A stretch of DNA of 64,000 nt from Streptomyces sioyaensis (GTDB lineage Bacteria > Actinomycetota > Actinomycetes > Streptomycetales > Streptomycetaceae). A model generated the notes under the pieces. The model made no database searches and was not told the origin of the DNA. It saw nothing but the letters and a program-made list of their open reading frames with translations. Within the stretch, counting starts at the first letter, position 1. Every line of letters begins with the position of its first letter. This document shows positions 45,013 to 53,283 of this stretch, piece after piece. The translations under genes were made by a program, and so were the position numbers. The stretch covers positions 35,460-99,459 of the forward strand of contig NZ_SDIF01000017.1 in assembly GCF_004122735.1 (NCBI RefSeq), in the 5' to 3' direction.

Positions 45013-46569
45013 ATGATGCGAGCGCGGAGCAATACGGTCGACGGAGTCCTGCGGCGCAGCGCCCGTCGGGTGCCCGGGCGGACCGCGGTGCGTTACGGGG
45101 CGCGGGCCTGGACGTACCGGGAGTTCGACGACGCGGTGACCGCCGCGGCCCGGGTGCTGCTGGCGGACGGCCTGGAGCCCGGCGACCGGGTCGCGTCCTA
45201 CGGGCACAACTCCGATGCGTATCTGATCGGCTTTCTGGCCTGTGCCCGCGCCGGCCTGGTACACGTGCCGGTCAACCACGGCCTGACGGGCGAGGATCTG
45301 CGCTACCTCCTGGACCAGTCGGGCAGCGCGCTGGTGCTCACCGATCCCGCACTGGCGGACCGGCTCCCGGACTCCGTACGCCGCATGCCGCTGTACGGGA
45401 GCCCCGACGGGCTGCTGGAGCGGCTCGCCGACGGGGTGGCCGAGGACGCCGGCCCGCTGCCGGCGGCCGAGGTGCCCGACGACGCCCTCGTCCAGCTCCT
45501 CTACACCTCGGGGACCACCGCCCTGCCCAAGGGCGCGATGATGACGCACCGGGCGCTGGTGCACGAGTACACCAGCGCCGTCGTCGCCCTCGACCTGAAG
45601 GAGACGGACCGGCCGCTGCACTCGCTACCGCTTTACCACTCCGCGCAGATGCATGTGTTCCTGCTGCCGTATCTGGCCGTCGGAGCGGAGAACACCATCC
45701 TGGACGGCCCCGATCCGGAGCGGATCTTCGACCTGGTGGAAGCGGGCCTGGCCGACAGCCTGTTCGCGCCGCCGACCGTGTGGATCGCGCTGGCGAACCA
45801 CCCCGGCTTCACCACCCGTGAGCTGAGCGGACTGCGCAAGGCCTACTACGGTGCCTCGATCATGCCGGTCCCCGTACTGGAGCGGCTGCGCGCCCGGCTG
45901 CCCCAACTCGCCTTCTACAACTGCTTCGGGCAGAGCGAGATCGGCCCGCTGGCCACCGTCCTCGGCCCGGACGAACACGAGGGCCGGATGGATTCCTGCG
46001 GGCGCCCCGTGCTGTTCGTCGAAGCGCGGGTGGTCGACGAGGCGGGCCGGGAGGTGCCGGACGGCACCCGGGGCGAGGTCGTCTACCGGTCCCCGCAACT
46101 GTGCACCGGCTACTGGGACAAGCCGGAGGAGACCGCGGAGGCGTTCCGGGACGGCTGGTTCCACTCCGGGGACCTCGCCGTCCGCGACCCGGAGGGCTAT
46201 TTCACGGTGGTCGACCGGGTCAAGGACGTCATCAACTCCGGTGGCGTCCTGGTCGCCTCGCGCCAGGTGGAGGACGTGCTCTACGAGCATCCGCAGGTGG
46301 CCGAGGTCGCGGTGATCGGACTGCCGGACGAGCGCTGGATCGAGGCGGTGACCGCGGTGGTGGTACGGCGGCCGCACGGCGCGGACGGCGCCGGGGGCGC
46401 GGACGGCGACGCCGGCGTGGTGGGGGAACAGGAGCTGATCGAGGCGGCCCGCGCTCGCCTCGCGCCGTTCAAGGCACCCAAACGGGTGATGTTCGTGGAC
46501 GCGCTGCCGCGCAACGCCAGCGGCAAGGTCCTCAAGCGCGAGCTGCGCTCCCGGTTCGGCGCCCCCTGA
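45013..46569 (+). CDS. Fatty-acyl-CoA synthetase (FadD type)
   Basis: A 518-residue AMP-forming ligase: YTSGTTALPKGAMMTH, YNCFGQSEIGPLATVL, WFHSGDLAVRDPEGYFTVVDR, INSGGVLVASRQVEDVLYEH and the catalytic Lys in NASGKVLKREL. The insert GADGAGGADGDAGVVG before the C-terminal subdomain is unusual and looks like a loop expansion. Starts at tandem ATG codons (45013 and 45016) after GAGGATCGCGCC. It follows the previous ligase by 60 bases and is not closely similar to it, so it probably serves a different acid. Confidence 0.9.
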   Translation: MMRARSNTVDGVLRRSARRVPGRTAVRYGARAWTYREFDDAVTAAARVLLADGLEPGDRVASYGHNSDAYLIGFLACARAGLVHVPVNHGLTGEDLRYLLDQSGSALVLTDPALADRLPDSVRRMPLYGSPDGLLERLADGVAEDAGPLPAAEVPDDALVQLLYTSGTTALPKGAMMTHRALVHEYTSAVVALDLKETDRPLHSLPLYHSAQMHVFLLPYLAVGAENTILDGPDPERIFDLVEAGLADSLFAPPTVWIALANHPGFTTRELSGLRKAYYGASIMPVPVLERLRARLPQLAFYNCFGQSEIGPLATVLGPDEHEGRMDSCGRPVLFVEARVVDEAGREVPDGTRGEVVYRSPQLCTGYWDKPEETAEAFRDGWFHSGDLAVRDPEGYFTVVDRVKDVINSGGVLVASRQVEDVLYEHPQVAEVAVIGLPDERWIEAVTAVVVRRPHGADGAGGADGDAGVVGEQELIEAARARLAPFKAPKRVMFVDALPRNASGKVLKRELRSRFGAP

Positions 46570-46700
46570 GCCGGGCCGGCGCGCGCTGACCCGAGCCCGG
46601 CGCGGCGGGCGTGAAGGGCGATTGTCAGTGCCCCCTGCCATCCTGAGAAACGTCGGGAAACAGCCATGAACGTCACCATCCGCGCATCGGAGGACCACCC

Positions 46701-47501
46701 ATGCTGACCACCAACTACGTCCCGGGCACACCGAACTGGCTCGACCTCGGGGCCCCCGATGTCGACGCCGCCGTCTCCTTCTACTCCGCCGTGTTCGGCT
46801 GGACCTTCCGGTCCGCCGGCCCGGATGCCGGCGGATACGGCTTCTTCCAGCTCGGCGGGAAGACCGTCGGCGCCGTCGGCCCGCTGACGGAGGAGGGCGC
46901 CTCCTCCGCCTGGAACGTCTACTTCCAGACCCCCGACGCGGACGCCACGGCCAAGGCGGTCGAGCAGGCCGGCGGCTCGGTGCGGATGGCGCCGATGGAC
47001 GTCTTCACCGCGGGCCGGCTGGCGGCCTTCACCGACCCGACGGGCGCTGACTTCGCCGTATGGCAGCCCGGTGACGTCCAGGGCCTCGACACGGTCATGG
47101 CACCGAACACGCTGTGCTGGACGGAGCTGTACACCACCGACGCGGCGGCGGCGAAGGACTTCTACCGCCCGGTCTTCTCCTGGCAGTCCCAGGACATGCC
47201 CATGGGCGGCGGCGCGGTCTACTCCGTCGTCTCCGCACCGGGCGGTGGCAAGACCGACGACACCGGGCACGGCGGCATCATGCAGCTCCAGCAGGAGAAT
47301 CTGCAGGCCGGTTCGACCTCGGAGTGGCACCCCTACTTCGCGGTGACCGACTGCGACGCCACCTTCGCCACGGCCACCGACCACGGCGCCGCGGCCATGA
47401 TCCCGCCCACCGATGCCCCGGGCGTCGGCCGACTGGCCATGCTCAAGGACCCGGCAGGCGCCCCGTTCGCCCTGCTCAAGGGCGATCCGACGACGACCTG
47501 A
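46701..47501 (+). CDS. Two-domain VOC (glyoxalase-fold) protein
   Basis: A 266-residue tandem VOC protein, paralogous to 33226-33990. Domain 1: PNWLDLGAPDVDAAVSFYSA, GSVRMAPMDVFTAGRLAAF; domain 2: LCWTELYTTDAAAAKDFYRP, AAMIPPTDAPGVGRLAMLKD. The function of this family is not established. ATG at 46701 with GGAGG seven bases upstream. It ends 64 bases before the stop of the convergent paaK. Confidence 0.85.
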   Translation: MLTTNYVPGTPNWLDLGAPDVDAAVSFYSAVFGWTFRSAGPDAGGYGFFQLGGKTVGAVGPLTEEGASSAWNVYFQTPDADATAKAVEQAGGSVRMAPMDVFTAGRLAAFTDPTGADFAVWQPGDVQGLDTVMAPNTLCWTELYTTDAAAAKDFYRPVFSWQSQDMPMGGGAVYSVVSAPGGGKTDDTGHGGIMQLQQENLQAGSTSEWHPYFAVTDCDATFATATDHGAAAMIPPTDAPGVGRLAMLKDPAGAPFALLKGDPTTT

Positions 47502-47565
47502 GCGCCGCGGGCCGGGCGCCGCGCGGCAGGCGGGACTTCACGGACACTGCCCAGGACGACACCCC

Positions 47566-48882
47566 CTAGCCCCTGTCGCGCGGCCGGGCGTCCACGATGC
47601 GCTTGATCTTGCCGACCGAGCGCTCCAGGGTCTCCGGATCGACGATCTCCACGGCGACCGAGACGCCGATTCCGTCCTTGACGGCTCGGGCGATCAGTCC
47701 GGCGGCGGTCGTGCGCTCCTGGAGGGTGGCGTCCGGCCGGGCCTCGGCGCGCACGGTCAGCTGATCCAGCCGGCCCTCGCGGGTCAGCTTCAGCTGGAAG
47801 TGCGGGGCGACGCCCGGTGTCCGCAGCACGACCTCCTCCACCTGCGCGGGGAAGAGATTGACCCCGCGCAGAATGATCATGTCGTCGCACCGTCCGGTGA
47901 CCTTCTCCATCCGGCGGAAGGCGGGGCGCGCGGTGCCGGGCAGCAGCCGCGTCAGATCACGGGTGCGATAGCGGATGACCGGCATCGCTTCCTTGGTGAG
48001 CGAGGTGAACACCAGCTCGCCGTGCGCCCCGTCCGGCAGCACCTCGCCGGTGAGCGGGTCGACCACCTCCGGGTAGAAGTGGTCCTCCCAGATGTGCAGC
48101 CCGTCCTTGGTCTCCACGCACTCCTGGGCGACGCCGGGCCCCATGACCTCCGACAGGCCGTATATGTCCACGGCGTCGATCGCGAACCGCTCCTCGATCT
48201 CGCGGCGCATCTCCTGGGTCCACGGCTCGGCGCCGAAGACGCCCACCCTGAGCGAGGTCGTACGAGGGTCGATGCCCTGCCGCTCGAACTCGTCCAGCAG
48301 GGTGAGCATGTACGACGGGGTGACCATGATGATCTCGGGTCGGAAGTCCTGGATGATCTGCACCTGCCGGCTGGTCATCCCGCCGGACGCCGGTACGACC
48401 GTGCAGCCGAGCCGCTCCGCGCCGTAGTGGGCGCCCAGACCGCCGGTGAACAGGCCGTATCCGTAGGCGATGTGGACGGTGTGCCCCGGCCGTCCGCCGG
48501 CCGCGTGCAGGGAGCGGGCGACGACGTCCGCCCAGCGGGAGAGGTCGCCTTCGGTGTAGCCGACGACGGTGGGGCGGCCGGTGGTGCCGCTGGAGGCATG
48601 GATACGGCGTACCTCCGCCCTGGGGACGGCGAACATCCCGAAGGGGTACTGGGAGCGCAGATCATCCTTGACGGTGAAGGGGAAGCGGGCGAGGTCGCCG
48701 AGCGAGTGGCAGTCCCGCGGATGCAGCCCGGCCCGTTCGAAGGACTCCCGGTAGAAGGGGACGTGGTCATAGGCATGCTGCAACGAGGCGCGCAGGCGGG
48801 TCAGTTGCCGCTCGCGCAACGCGTCCTGGGAGAGCCGTTCCGCCTCGTCGAACGTCTCACTGCCCTCAGCCGCTGCCGGCAT
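47566..48882 (-). CDS. paaK: Phenylacetate-CoA ligase
   Basis: A 438-residue AMP-forming ligase that converts phenylacetate (or a related aryl acetate) to its CoA ester, the first step of the aerobic phenylacetate route. PaaK signatures: RASLQHAYDHVPFYRESFE, FPFTVKDDLRSQYPFGMFAV, ASSGTTGRPTVVGYTEGDL, IYGLSEVMGPGVAQEC, ELVFTSLTKEAMPVIRYRTRDL and GRCDDMIILRGVNLFP. I chose ATG 48882 over GTG 48891 because GAGGCG is then at a normal distance. No other paa genes are in the window, so ring epoxidation must be encoded elsewhere. A PaaR-like palindrome is 21 bases upstream. Confidence 0.92.
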   Translation of the reverse strand: MPAAAEGSETFDEAERLSQDALRERQLTRLRASLQHAYDHVPFYRESFERAGLHPRDCHSLGDLARFPFTVKDDLRSQYPFGMFAVPRAEVRRIHASSGTTGRPTVVGYTEGDLSRWADVVARSLHAAGGRPGHTVHIAYGYGLFTGGLGAHYGAERLGCTVVPASGGMTSRQVQIIQDFRPEIIMVTPSYMLTLLDEFERQGIDPRTTSLRVGVFGAEPWTQEMRREIEERFAIDAVDIYGLSEVMGPGVAQECVETKDGLHIWEDHFYPEVVDPLTGEVLPDGAHGELVFTSLTKEAMPVIRYRTRDLTRLLPGTARPAFRRMEKVTGRCDDMIILRGVNLFPAQVEEVVLRTPGVAPHFQLKLTREGRLDQLTVRAEARPDATLQERTTAAGLIARAVKDGIGVSVAVEIVDPETLERSVGKIKRIVDARPRDRG

Positions 48883-48903
48883 GGAGTTCACCGCCTCGTA
48901 TCC

Positions 48904-48921
48904 CTACCGATCATTCGGTAG
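48904..48921 (-). promoter_or_regulatory. PaaR-like palindromic operator
   Basis: CTACCGA-tcat-TCGGTAG is a perfect 7-bp inverted repeat directly upstream of paaK. Its ACCG-N6-CGGT core fits the PaaR (TetR family) motif described for phenylacetate genes in corynebacteria. The divergent hydrolase gene starts 82 bases on the other side and may share it. Confidence 0.75.
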
Positions 48922-49003
48922 CCGCGTGCTGATCCAAGTAATCAGCGCGCGGCGAACGCGTCAAGGGGCGTGGCGTGGTCGGTGCACGGGTAGCGTCCCG
49001 CGC

Positions 49004-49720
49004 ATGAGTGACGTCCGGAAGGTGCAGGTCGGTGCGGTCCAGCTGGCATATCGGGTGTGGGGCGAGGAGGACGCCCCGCCCGCCGTGCTGCTGCACTGCC
49101 TCGGGGAGGACGGCGAGGACTGGCGTGGCGTGGTCGGCCGGCTCGCCGGTACCCATCGTGTGTTCGCCCTCGATCAGCGCGGCCACGGCCACAGCGACTG
49201 GCCGGGGGAGTACGGCTTCGCGCGGTGGCGGGACGACGCCATCGGGTTTCTGCGGGCGCTCGGGCTGGAGCGGGTGATCCTCATCGGGCACTCGCTGGGC
49301 GCGATGGCCGCCCTGCTGGTGGCCGCGGACCGGCCCGAGCTGGTGGACCGGCTGGTCCTGGAGGAGGCCGTCCCGCCGCTGCCCGCCGACCCGCCCCAGG
49401 AGGTGCCCGCGCAGCCGGGGGGCCCGGAGCCGTTCGACTGGCAAGCCAGGATCGCGGTGGCGGCGGAGCGCAATGCGCCCGATCCCGGATGGTGGGAGGC
49501 GGTGGCTAGGGTCACGGCGCCGACCCTGGTCATCGCCGGCGGGGAGACCGGCCAGGTCCCGCGGGGGCACCTCGCCGAGCTGGTCGAGCGGCTGCCCGAT
49601 GCCCGTCTGGTGACGGTGGAGGGCGCCGGGCATCTCGTCCACGAGGAGCGCCCCGGGGAATTCCTCGCCGCGGTCAACTCGTTCCTCGCGCCGCAGTCTC
49701 AGGGAGGGGCGGGGGCGTAG
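49004..49720 (+). CDS. Alpha/beta hydrolase
   Basis: A 238-residue soluble hydrolase. Oxyanion/N-terminal strand LLHCLGEDGEDWRGVVGRL, LDQRGHGHSDWPGEYGF, the nucleophile elbow IGHSLGAMAALL with catalytic Ser, a late Asp/Glu region (PDARLVTVEG) and the His in GAGHLVHEERP. The cap domain is short. Substrate unknown; divergent transcription from paaK with the shared palindrome makes an aryl-ester or thioester substrate possible. ATG at 49004; no clear ribosome-binding site. Confidence 0.82.
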   Translation: MSDVRKVQVGAVQLAYRVWGEEDAPPAVLLHCLGEDGEDWRGVVGRLAGTHRVFALDQRGHGHSDWPGEYGFARWRDDAIGFLRALGLERVILIGHSLGAMAALLVAADRPELVDRLVLEEAVPPLPADPPQEVPAQPGGPEPFDWQARIAVAAERNAPDPGWWEAVARVTAPTLVIAGGETGQVPRGHLAELVERLPDARLVTVEGAGHLVHEERPGEFLAAVNSFLAPQSQGGAGA

Positions 49721-49958
49721 CGGCAGGGACGGTGCGCACCACTCCGCCAGGGAGAGCCCGCACCGTTCCGCCCGGCTCTGTCAGGCGGACGCCGGGCCCG
49801 CGCGTACACGTACCGGCCGCGCCGACCCGTACCGGCCGCGCCGCACGGAAATGCCCCTCGGCGCGACGATTGCCCGGTCTTGCCGGAGTCGCGGTCGTAC
49901 GCTGACCGGGACTTCCCCCGGAGGCCCGGAGTCCCGGGGATCGCGAGAAAGGCTCATC

Positions 49959-50630
49959 GTGCAGCTGACCCCCTCGATACGGAGCGCCCTGGCAGCCGGC
50001 GCCGCCGTGACCGTCCTGTTCGCCGGAGCCGGGGCGGCCGTCGCGGCCCCGGCCGCCCCGCCGGCATCGGCAACCGCCGCGAAGGCCCCGGCAACCGCCC
50101 CGCCGGCCCCGGCGACCGCGCCCGCTGCCGCCGCGCACTCCCCGTACAGCCAGCTCCGGTCGCTCGCCACGTTCTCGGCGGAGCGGCTGGCCACCGCCGA
50201 TCTGGTGGCCGCGGCGAAATGGGGTACCGGCAGCCCGATCGACGACCCGGCCCGTGAGCAGGAGGTGCTGAAGTCCGTGGCGGAGCAGGCCCGGCAGCTG
50301 GGCGCCGATCCCGAGGCGACGACGCGGATCTTCAAGGACCAGATCGAGGCCAACAAGGTCGTACAGCGCGGGCTGTACCGCCAGTGGGACGCGGACCCGG
50401 CGCAGGCGCCGACCGAGCGGCCCGACCTCCAAGAGGTGCGCAAGGAGATCAACCGCGTCAACGGCGAGCTGGTGCGGGCCATCGCCGCCTCCCCGCACGC
50501 CCGCTCGGCACCCTCCTGCACCCCGCTGCTGACCACCGCCGCCGCCCGGGTCCGCGCGGAGCGGCAGCTGGACGGGCTGCACACGGTGGCGCTGGCCCGT
50601 TCGCTGCCGTCGGTCTGCGCCGCAGCCTGA
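49959..50630 (+). CDS. Secreted chorismate mutase (AroQ-gamma, *MtCM type)
   Basis: A 223-residue exported helical protein. Signal peptide 1-30 (RSALAAGAAVTVLFAGAGAAVAAP), then a disordered Pro/Ala/Thr linker, then the AroQ-gamma fold: ERLATADLVAAAKWGTGSPI, EQEVLKSVAEQARQLGADPE, RIFKDQIEANKVVQRGLYRQ. A C-terminal cysteine pair (PSC...PSVC) matches the disulfide of the Mycobacterium tuberculosis enzyme. It converts chorismate to prephenate outside the membrane, where its purpose is unclear. GTG start at 49959 with AAAGG upstream; the longer frame to 49851 would spoil the signal peptide. Confidence 0.88.
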   Translation: MQLTPSIRSALAAGAAVTVLFAGAGAAVAAPAAPPASATAAKAPATAPPAPATAPAAAAHSPYSQLRSLATFSAERLATADLVAAAKWGTGSPIDDPAREQEVLKSVAEQARQLGADPEATTRIFKDQIEANKVVQRGLYRQWDADPAQAPTERPDLQEVRKEINRVNGELVRAIAASPHARSAPSCTPLLTTAAARVRAERQLDGLHTVALARSLPSVCAAA

Positions 50631-50676
50631 GCCCCGCGGCAGCCCTCGATCCCGGCGGCGGGTGGACCGGCCCGGC

Positions 50677-52305
50677 TCAGGCCGTCCGTTCGCCCGCCGC
50701 CACCGCCTTCGCCCAGCGGTAGTCCGCCTTGCCGCTGGGCGAGCGCCGGATGTGGTCGGTGAAGACGACGGCGCGCGGAATCTTGTAGCCCGCCAGCCGG
50801 GCCCGGCAGTGGAGCTGTATCCCGGCGAGGTCCAACGGCGCGGCTCCCGGCCGCAGTTGGACCACGGCCGCGACCCGATTGCCCCACCGCTCGTCCGGCA
50901 CGCCCGCCACCAGCGCGTCGTAGACGTCCGGGTGGGCCTTCAGAGCCTGCTCGACCTCCTCCGGATAGATCTTCTCCCCGCCCGAGTTGATGCACTGCGA
51001 GCCACGGCCGAGCACGGTGACGATGCCCGCCTCGTCGACGGTGGCCATGTCGCCGAGCAGCACCCAGCGCTCACCGTGCGCCTCGAAGAAGGTCTCGGCG
51101 GTCTTCTTCGGGTCGTTGTAGTAGCCCAGCGGTACGTGCCCGCGCTGGGCGAGCCGGCCCACCTCGCCGACCGGAACCGGCTCGTTGGTCGCCGGATCCA
51201 CCACCGCCGTACGGGAGTTGACCTGCAGCCGGAAGCCCTTGTCGGGGCCGGAGTCGGCGGTGGCGGTGCCGTTGAAGCCGGATTCGGAGGAGCCGAAGTT
51301 GTTGAGCAGCAAGGCGCCCGGGACCAGCGCGCTGAACTGGGCGCGGACGGTCTCCGAGAGGATTGCCCCGGAGCTGCTGACGCTGAACAGCGAGGAGCAG
51401 TCGGTGCCCGCTAACGGTCCGGCGAGCGCATCGACCAGCGGGCGCAGCATGGCGTCGCCGACCAGGGAGACGCTGGTGACCCGCTCCCGCTCGATGGTCC
51501 GCAGCACCTCCTCGGGCACGTACTTGCGGTGCAGGACGACCTTCTGGCCGAAGTGGAAGGCGATGAACGCGGTGAGGGTCGAGGTGCCGTGCATCAGCGG
51601 GGGCGTGGGGAAGAAGATGATGCCCTCGCCGCCGGCCGCGACCCGCTCGGCCAGTTCCTGCGGCCGCCGCACCGGCTCACCGGTCGGCGCCCCGCCGCCC
51701 ATCCCGGAGAAGAACAGGTCCTCGTGGCGCCACATCACGCCCTTGGGCATGCCGGTGGTGCCGCCGGTGTAGATGACCAGCCGGTCGTCGGCGGAGCGCG
51801 GCCCGAAGCCGCGCGCGGGGGAGGCGGCGGCCTCGGCGTCCGCCAGCGCGACGGGGGCGATGGACGGTTGCGCGGCGCCCTCGGGCGGGGTGCCGACCCG
51901 GACCAGATGCCGCAGCCGGGGCGCCCGCGGAAGGGCGGCGGCCACCCGCGCGGTGAACTCCGCATCGAAGACCAGCGCCGTCAGGTCGGCGTCCCGGTAG
52001 AGGTAGACCAACTCCTCTTCCACGTAGCGGTAGTTGACGTTGACCGGGACGGCGCGGATCTTCAGGCAGGCGTAGAGGGCCTGGAGGTAGCCGACGCCGT
52101 TGTAGAGGTGCAGTCCGACGTGCTGACCGGGTCCGATGCCGTGGTCGGCGAGGTGGTGCGCGAGCCGGTTGGCGGCGCGGTCCAGTTCGGCGTAGGTCAG
52201 CCGCCGTTCGGCACCGGAGCCCGGATGGTCGACGTACACCAGCGCCTCGCGGTCCGGCACCGTGTCGACGATCGACTCGAAGAGGTCGGCAAGGTTGAAC
52301 TCCAC
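50677..52305 (-). CDS. Acyl-CoA synthetase, FadD19-like
   Basis: A 542-residue AMP-forming ligase close to mycobacterial FadD19, which activates C26 cholesterol side-chain acids. Begins VEFNLADLFESIVDTVPDRE; has RYVEEELVYLY, YTGGTTGMPKGVMWRHEDLF, VSLVGDAMLRPLVDAL, NNFGSSESGFNGT, LLGDMATVDEAGIVTVLGRG, INSGGEKIYPEEVEQALKAHPDVYDALV and the Lys in RRSPSGKADYRWAK. I chose GTG at 52305 because GGAGGAGAC directly precedes it; an upstream ATG at 52343 has no ribosome site. It is divergent from the crotonase-DUF35-thiolase operon with the shared palindrome between. Confidence 0.88.
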   Translation of the reverse strand: MEFNLADLFESIVDTVPDREALVYVDHPGSGAERRLTYAELDRAANRLAHHLADHGIGPGQHVGLHLYNGVGYLQALYACLKIRAVPVNVNYRYVEEELVYLYRDADLTALVFDAEFTARVAAALPRAPRLRHLVRVGTPPEGAAQPSIAPVALADAEAAASPARGFGPRSADDRLVIYTGGTTGMPKGVMWRHEDLFFSGMGGGAPTGEPVRRPQELAERVAAGGEGIIFFPTPPLMHGTSTLTAFIAFHFGQKVVLHRKYVPEEVLRTIERERVTSVSLVGDAMLRPLVDALAGPLAGTDCSSLFSVSSSGAILSETVRAQFSALVPGALLLNNFGSSESGFNGTATADSGPDKGFRLQVNSRTAVVDPATNEPVPVGEVGRLAQRGHVPLGYYNDPKKTAETFFEAHGERWVLLGDMATVDEAGIVTVLGRGSQCINSGGEKIYPEEVEQALKAHPDVYDALVAGVPDERWGNRVAAVVQLRPGAAPLDLAGIQLHCRARLAGYKIPRAVVFTDHIRRSPSGKADYRWAKAVAAGERTA

Positions 52306-52388
52306 GTCTCCTCCAGACCGGGCGGGCGTCGGCTTGGCGGTCATTAGAGCGCCGCCCGGAGGAGCTGGGAAGGTCCGCGGCCAAGAAA

Positions 52389-52405
52389 TCTGACTGTCTG
52401 TCAGA
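52389..52405. promoter_or_regulatory. TetR-type palindromic operator (copy 2, bidirectional)
   Basis: TCTGAC-tgtct-GTCAGA is a perfect 6-bp inverted repeat in the 162-base gap between the divergent FadD19-like ligase and the crotonase gene. It matches the core of the palindrome at 42208-42230 at 11 of 12 arm positions. Confidence 0.75.
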
Positions 52406-52467
52406 AAAGCCTTGAAGTCGCCGTGCGGCTCCTGCACCCTGTTCTGCGTCGTGAGACGGGAGGACAC

Positions 52468-53268
52468 ATGGGCGGGACGGAACATCTGACCGTGGCGCGC
52501 ACCGGCGCGACCCTGGTGCTCACCCTCAACCGGCCGGAGGCGAAGAACGCCCTCTCGCTGCCGATGCTGGTGGGCCTGTACGACGGCTGGGTCGCCGCCG
52601 ACGAGGACGACGGGATCCGCTCCGTCGTCCTCACCGGCGCCGGCGGCACCTTCTGCGCCGGAATGGACCTCAAGGCCCTGGCGGGCGACGGCATGGCCGG
52701 TGAGCACTACCGCGACCGGCTGCGCGCCGACCCCGATCTGCACTGGAAGGCGATGCTGCGCCACCACCGCCCCCGCAAACCCGTGATCGCCGCCGTCGAG
52801 GGCCACTGCGTCGCCGGCGGCACGGAGATCCTCCAGGGCACCGACATCCGCGTCGCCGGCGAGAGCGCCACCTTCGGGCTCTTCGAGGTCCGGCGCGGGC
52901 TGTTCCCGATCGGCGGCTCCACCGTCCGCCTCGCCCGCCAGATCCCCCGCACCCACGCCCTGGAGATGCTGCTCACCGGCCGGCCCTACCCCGCCCACGA
53001 GGCCGCCCGCATCGGCCTGATCGGCCAGGTGGTGCCCGACGGGACCGCGCTGGACAAGGCCCTGGAGATCGCCGAACTCATCAACGGCTGCGGTCCGCTG
53101 GCCGTCGAGGCAGTGAAGGCATCCGTCTACGAGACCGCCGAGATGACCGAGGCCGACGGGCTCAAGGCCGAACTCGCCCGCGGCTGGCCGCTGTTCGACA
53201 CCGCCGACGCCAAGGAGGGCTCCCGGGCCTTCGCGGAGAAGTGCCCACCCGTCTTCCGGCGCGCCTGA
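52468..53268 (+). CDS. Enoyl-CoA hydratase/isomerase (crotonase, EchA19-like)
   Basis: A 266-residue crotonase, which hydrates an enoyl-CoA. Oxyanion-hole segments GAGGTFCAGMDLKAL and VEGHCVAGGTEILQGTDIRVA; FGLFEVRRGLFPIGGS carries the region where one catalytic Glu is expected (E in FEV/RR context). In mycobacteria EchA19 is next to FadD19 and acts on steroid side chains; the same neighbours here support that role. ATG 52468 with GGAGG four bases upstream. It begins a four-gene operon (crotonase, DUF35, two thiolases) with 15-base and overlapping junctions. Confidence 0.88.
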   Translation: MGGTEHLTVARTGATLVLTLNRPEAKNALSLPMLVGLYDGWVAADEDDGIRSVVLTGAGGTFCAGMDLKALAGDGMAGEHYRDRLRADPDLHWKAMLRHHRPRKPVIAAVEGHCVAGGTEILQGTDIRVAGESATFGLFEVRRGLFPIGGSTVRLARQIPRTHALEMLLTGRPYPAHEAARIGLIGQVVPDGTALDKALEIAELINGCGPLAVEAVKASVYETAEMTEADGLKAELARGWPLFDTADAKEGSRAFAEKCPPVFRRA

Positions 53269-53283
53269 CCCAAGGAGTCCCGC

